A stretch of 8,358 bases of DNA from an uncultured Porphyromonas sp. (GTDB lineage: Bacteria; Bacteroidota; Bacteroidia; Bacteroidales; Porphyromonadaceae). This document shows, one piece after another, positions 5,931 to 8,358 of the stretch. A model generated the notes under the pieces. It had not been told where the DNA came from. It made no database searches and saw nothing but the letters and a program-made list of their open reading frames with translations. The DNA lies in contig NZ_CABUAN010000058.1 of NCBI RefSeq assembly GCF_902489635.1, positions 1 through 8,358 of the forward strand. Reading direction: 5' to 3'. The translations under genes and the position numbers were made by a program. Every line of letters starts with the position of its first letter. Within the stretch, counting starts at the first letter, position 1.

Positions 5931-6839
5931 ATGAGTGAAGCTATGATAGTTGCTGGTATGACGCTGCGTGATGCGGCTCTTGCGATAGCGGAGGCGCTGC
6001 CTGGGTACTATGCCGAGGCGCGGGAGCGTCGGGCTATGAGCGAGATGCTCCTACAGCATATCACCGGGCTCAGCCAGACGAGCTATCTGCTTGACCGCAA
6101 AGTTAGACAATTGTCTGACACGGAAGCCAGTTGGCTCTGCCAAGCCCTCGAACGACTGGCGCACGATGAGCCGATACAGTACATCTTAGGGGTGGCATCC
6201 TTTGGCTCATTCGACCTAGCTGTCGGCAAGGGAGTGCTCATACCACGCCCCGAGACGGCCGAGCTGTGCGAACTGATCCTCGCTCGTCACCCCGCCACGG
6301 CGGCGCCCCTGCGGCTCCTCGATGTGGGGTGTGGCTCCGCCTGCATACCTATATATATAGGTAGTCACCGACCCAGTTGGCAGCTCTATGCGATGGATCA
6401 GTCGGAGCAGGCACTACACTATGCAGAGCAAAACATTCGTCAGACGGGTGTCGCCGTCCAGCTCTTCCGTGGCGATCTCTTCGCTTGGTGTCAGGGGAAA
6501 GGTATCCCCGCCAAGCTTCCTCCGATAGACCTTTTGGTGAGCAATCCGCCCTACATCCCCGAATGCGACCAAGCGACGATGCGCCCCAACGTACTCGTGG
6601 GCGAGCCTCGTGAGGCACTCTTCGTACCAGACGCTGATCCGCTCCGCTACTACCATGCACTCGTGGCGCTCGTGCCACAGATCCGCTCGCCTCACGCACC
6701 ATGTACGCTCTACTGCGAGACACATCACCAGCTGGCGCACGAAGTGGCAGCACTGTGCGAGCAGGCGGGAGCAGCTTCGTCAGAAGTGTTCAAAGACTTG
6801 ACGGGTCGAGAGCGATTTGTACAAGCCACCTTTCAGTAA
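5931..6839 (+). CDS. prmC: Release factor glutamine N5-methyltransferase PrmC (HemK)
   Basis: 302 residues from ATG 5931, close to the family's usual 280-300. PrmC uses S-adenosylmethionine to methylate the glutamine of the GGQ motif in release factors RF1/RF2, tuning translation termination in the cytosol. It shows the helical N-terminal domain (1-~85), the GVLIPRPETAEL linker, SAM motif I LLDVGCGSACIPIYIG (129-144), D156 at the end of the next strand, and the catalytic NPPY (205-208) in LLVSNPPYIPE. Start choice: ATG 5853 would overlap ribD. ATG 5931 has a possible AAAGG upstream. ATG 5958 (MTLRDAALAI) also fits the family N-terminus. It leads a probable operon with recX 12 bp downstream. 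SAM motif I has CGSAC where many relatives have TGSG, a modest deviation. Confidence 0.93.
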   Translation: MSEAMIVAGMTLRDAALAIAEALPGYYAEARERRAMSEMLLQHITGLSQTSYLLDRKVRQLSDTEASWLCQALERLAHDEPIQYILGVASFGSFDLAVGKGVLIPRPETAELCELILARHPATAAPLRLLDVGCGSACIPIYIGSHRPSWQLYAMDQSEQALHYAEQNIRQTGVAVQLFRGDLFAWCQGKGIPAKLPPIDLLVSNPPYIPECDQATMRPNVLVGEPREALFVPDADPLRYYHALVALVPQIRSPHAPCTLYCETHHQLAHEVAALCEQAGAASSEVFKDLTGRERFVQATFQ

Positions 6840-6851
6840 AAACGAAACCCT

Positions 6852-7340
6852 ATGGACACCGATATACTCAACAAAGCCAAGTACTACTGCGCACGTGCCG
6901 AGCGGTCACCTCGCAATCTGCGCCTTTTCCTCATGCGTCGGGAGGTGCCCTCGGACGAGATCGACGAGTACCTCGCCCTGCTCCAGGAGGGTCGCTACTA
7001 CGACCCGCAGCGCTACGCCGAGAGCTACGCCCGCACACGCTATCGAGACATGAGCCAGGGACCCCACAAGATACGTCAGGCACTGCGTATGCAGGAGGTG
7101 CCGACGGAGATCATCGAGGCGGTACTACCGGAGGTCATCGAGGCGGAGCAGCCGAACTACTCCCTCGCAGAGCTACTCGAGAGCAAGCTACGTCGCACCT
7201 CAGCACGGACGCCTCGTGCGCTCTTTGACAAGATGATGCGCTACGGCGTGGGGCGTGGTTACCACCAGAGCGAAGTGTACGAAGCACTGCAAGAGGTGCT
7301 CCAGAAAATGCGGGAGGAGGAAGAGTCAGAAGAGGAGTAA
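6852..7340 (+). CDS. recX: Regulatory protein RecX
   Basis: 162 residues, within the usual 150-170 for short RecX proteins. RecX binds RecA filaments and modulates (usually inhibits) RecA recombinase and co-protease activity. The sequence is almost all helical and charged, with RecX-like repeats: KAKYYCARAERSPRNLRLFLMRREVPSDEIDEYLALLQEGRYYDPQRYAESYARTR in outline, then GPHKIRQALRMQEVPTEII, then a third unit ending MMRYGVGRGYHQSEVYEAL. The K-I-R-Q-A-L and R-Y-G-V-G-R-G-Y segments match family signatures as I know them. It ends in an acidic tail (REEEESEEE). It lies 12 bp after prmC and 23 bp before comF, so co-transcription is likely. RecA itself is not in the window. Confidence 0.88.
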   Translation: MDTDILNKAKYYCARAERSPRNLRLFLMRREVPSDEIDEYLALLQEGRYYDPQRYAESYARTRYRDMSQGPHKIRQALRMQEVPTEIIEAVLPEVIEAEQPNYSLAELLESKLRRTSARTPRALFDKMMRYGVGRGYHQSEVYEALQEVLQKMREEEESEEE

Positions 7341-7363
7341 AGCGCAAAAGCATCCATACTCTT

Positions 7364-8116
7364 ATGAGCTACAAACCGACGAAAAGCCCCTCCGCAGGAC
7401 GCATCGCCCCGCCACCGCCACAAGGATGGCGGGCAACGGCTCGTGAGTCGCTCCTACAGCTCCTCTACCCGCGCTGGTGCCCTGTCTGTCACACGCTACT
7501 CCCGCCGAATGCTCCACCCCTCTGCCTTACCTGTCAAGGCGCGCTGGGACGCTATCACGAGCGTACGGTCGGTGCGCTGGACCGTCTGCGTGGTGCCCAC
7601 CCGATGCCTCGCAGGGTGCTGGCGCCCTACCTCTATGCTCGTGATGACGCGATGGCACTGATCGTCCACGACATCAAGTATCACGGCAATAAGCCACTCG
7701 CAAGGTATATGGGTCGCCTCATGGGCACGCTCCTACCGCTAGAGCGGGAGCAGATAGACTACATCATCCCTGTGCCGCTGACGCCGGCCCGTACACTGGA
7801 GCGAGGCTACAATCAGGCGGTACTGCTGGCCGAGGGGATCTCTTCGGTCACGGGCATCCCCTATCTACCTCACGCTTTGCTACGTACACGCTTTCAGGGT
7901 AGTCAGACGCACCGTGACCGCACGCATCGTCTGGAGGCTATGCTCGGGAGCTTCACACTAGGCAGCGAAGCGATCCCCCCAGATAGCCACATCCTACTTC
8001 TAGACGATGTACTCACGACTGGAGCGACCCTCACAGCTGCGCTCAATGCCCTAGCGAACACGCCCCTAGCGCAGGTCTCTGTCGGCGTTTTGGCCGTCGG
8101 CACGGTAACGGCTTAG
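7364..8116 (+). CDS. comF: ComF family protein (zinc-ribbon plus phosphoribosyltransferase domain)
   Basis: 250 residues. The N-terminal ~35 residues are proline-rich and poorly conserved, so the true start may be slightly further in. Then come a four-cysteine zinc site (CPVC at 39-42 and CLTC at 54-57), a middle region including YARDDAMALIVHDIKYHGNK and IIPVPLTPARTLERGYNQA typical of ComF, and the type I phosphoribosyltransferase PRPP loop ILLLDDVLTTGATL (~210-223). In naturally competent bacteria ComF takes part in handling incoming single-stranded DNA. The catalytic reaction is not settled, and homologues also occur in bacteria not known to be competent. It is the last gene of the presumed prmC-recX-comF operon. 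The stop TAG is followed at the next base by the third heptamer array. No classical terminator with a T-run follows. Confidence 0.9.
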   Translation: MSYKPTKSPSAGRIAPPPPQGWRATARESLLQLLYPRWCPVCHTLLPPNAPPLCLTCQGALGRYHERTVGALDRLRGAHPMPRRVLAPYLYARDDAMALIVHDIKYHGNKPLARYMGRLMGTLLPLEREQIDYIIPVPLTPARTLERGYNQAVLLAEGISSVTGIPYLPHALLRTRFQGSQTHRDRTHRLEAMLGSFTLGSEAIPPDSHILLLDDVLTTGATLTAALNALANTPLAQVSVGVLAVGTVTA

Positions 8117-8209
8117 TTGGCTGTTAGCTGTTGGCCTTTGGCTGTTGGCTGTTAGCTCTTGGCTGTTAGCTGGAGTGATCGGAGCTATCAGAGCTATCGG
8201 AGCCATCGG
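8117..8209. repeat. Heptamer/nonamer element, unit 3 (half unit, opposite order)
   Basis: Eight heptamers (TTGGCTG, TTAGCTG, TTGGCCT, TTGGCTG, TTGGCTG, TTAGCTC, TTGGCTG, TTAGCTG) run 8117-8172. They are followed by nonamers CTATCAGAG, CTATCGGAG and diverged versions to 8209. The nonamers are the reverse complement of CTCYGATAG, so this equals the centre plus right arm of units 1 and 2 inverted. No complementary second arm is present, so it cannot form the long hairpin. It starts at the base after the comF stop codon. Confidence 0.85.
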
Positions 8210-8210
8210 G

Positions 8211-8264
8211 ATTCCGCTCTCTAATCTCTAATCTCTAATTACACTCCGCTCTCTAATCTCTAAT
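8211..8264. repeat. CTCTAAT heptamer repeats in two clusters
   Basis: CTCTAAT occurs at 8219-8225, 8226-8232, 8233-8239, 8251-8257 and 8258-8264. Each cluster is preceded by TCCGCT, so the region is also an imperfect larger direct repeat. The sequence is distinct from TTGGCTN but has the same 7-bp period. It is non-coding as far as can be seen. Confidence 0.8.
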
Positions 8265-8280
8265 GCCACTCCGATGGATA

Positions 8281-8298
8281 GGACCTCGCAAGAGGTCC
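8281..8298. repeat. Short hairpin with GCAA tetraloop
   Basis: GGACCTC (8281-8287) and GAGGTCC (8292-8298) form a perfect 7-bp stem closed by GCAA, a GNRA-type tetraloop if transcribed from the plus strand. It has no T-run, so it is not a classical terminator. Confidence 0.6.
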
Positions 8299-8310
8299 GA
8301 CGAATCATAG

Positions 8311-8348
8311 CCGTGGGTCGGAGGGGCAAAGCCCCGAACGACCCACGG
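8311..8348. repeat. GC-rich two-tier hairpin (intergenic palindrome or structured RNA)
   Basis: The outer stem CCGTGGGTCG (8311-8320) with CGACCCACGG (8339-8348) is a perfect 10 bp. The inner stem GGGGC (8323-8327) with GCCCC (8331-8335) has an AAA loop. They are separated by an internal loop GA / GAA that could form tandem sheared G-A pairs. It looks like a REP-like intergenic palindrome or RNA motif; no gene is visible to the window end. Confidence 0.6.
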
Positions 8349-8358
8349 GGACAAGACG

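Noticed and set aside
6105..6116. Palindrome AGACAATTGTCT inside prmC, similar to TGTCAGA near the LRR terminator
   Set aside because: Short, within a poorly conserved coding region, and the similarity to 4724-4748 is only a few bases.
6347..6362. 16-bp perfect palindrome ACCTATATATATAGGT inside prmC
   Set aside because: It encodes conserved residues just after SAM motif I (P-I-Y-I-G); an AT-alternating palindrome in coding DNA is most simply chance.

Overview
The window looks like a chromosomal segment of a Bacteroidales bacterium, most probably a Porphyromonas of the asaccharolytica/uenonis type. This is an inference from four things: secreted proteins with type IX secretion (T9SS) style C-terminal tails, A-rich leaders instead of strong Shine-Dalgarno sites, moderate GC content, and ribD, prmC, recX and comF homologues of Bacteroidales character. 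I had no database to confirm the taxon.

Left half (1-4714), accessory surface-protein region. It opens with the last 64 codons of a secreted protein. Next comes a complete paralogue (388-1809) made of two ~198-residue repeats plus the same tail. The two 3' ends are ~94% identical in DNA. Directly after each stop codon lies a striking intergenic element: heptamers (TTGGCTN) as a left arm, a tract of nonamers (CTCYGATAG), then complementary heptamers (CCAANAG) as a right arm. Each can fold into a long hairpin, and paired positions differ in a compensatory way between the two copies. Further right are a terminator-like stem-loop and a 175-bp MITE-like element (perfect 12-bp terminal inverted repeats, 5-bp AATAT target duplication). 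The MITE ends 30 bp before a large secreted leucine-rich-repeat protein (2372-4714) with 18 LRRs, two InlB-type B-repeats and a T9SS sorting tail.

Right half (4715-8116), housekeeping region. A strong hairpin terminator separates the LRR gene from ribD (minus strand, riboflavin biosynthesis), which converges on it. Divergent from ribD, 21 bp away, runs a probable operon prmC-recX-comF (release-factor methylation, RecA modulation, ComF-type phosphoribosyltransferase) with gaps of 12 and 23 bp.

Right end (8117-8358), repetitive intergenic DNA. Immediately after the comF stop is a half-copy of the heptamer/nonamer element in the opposite order. It is followed by a second heptamer family (CTCTAAT, five copies) and two compact GC-rich hairpins. 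The most unusual content of the window is this modular repeat family: three occurrences, each starting at the base after a stop codon. Its function is unknown to me.
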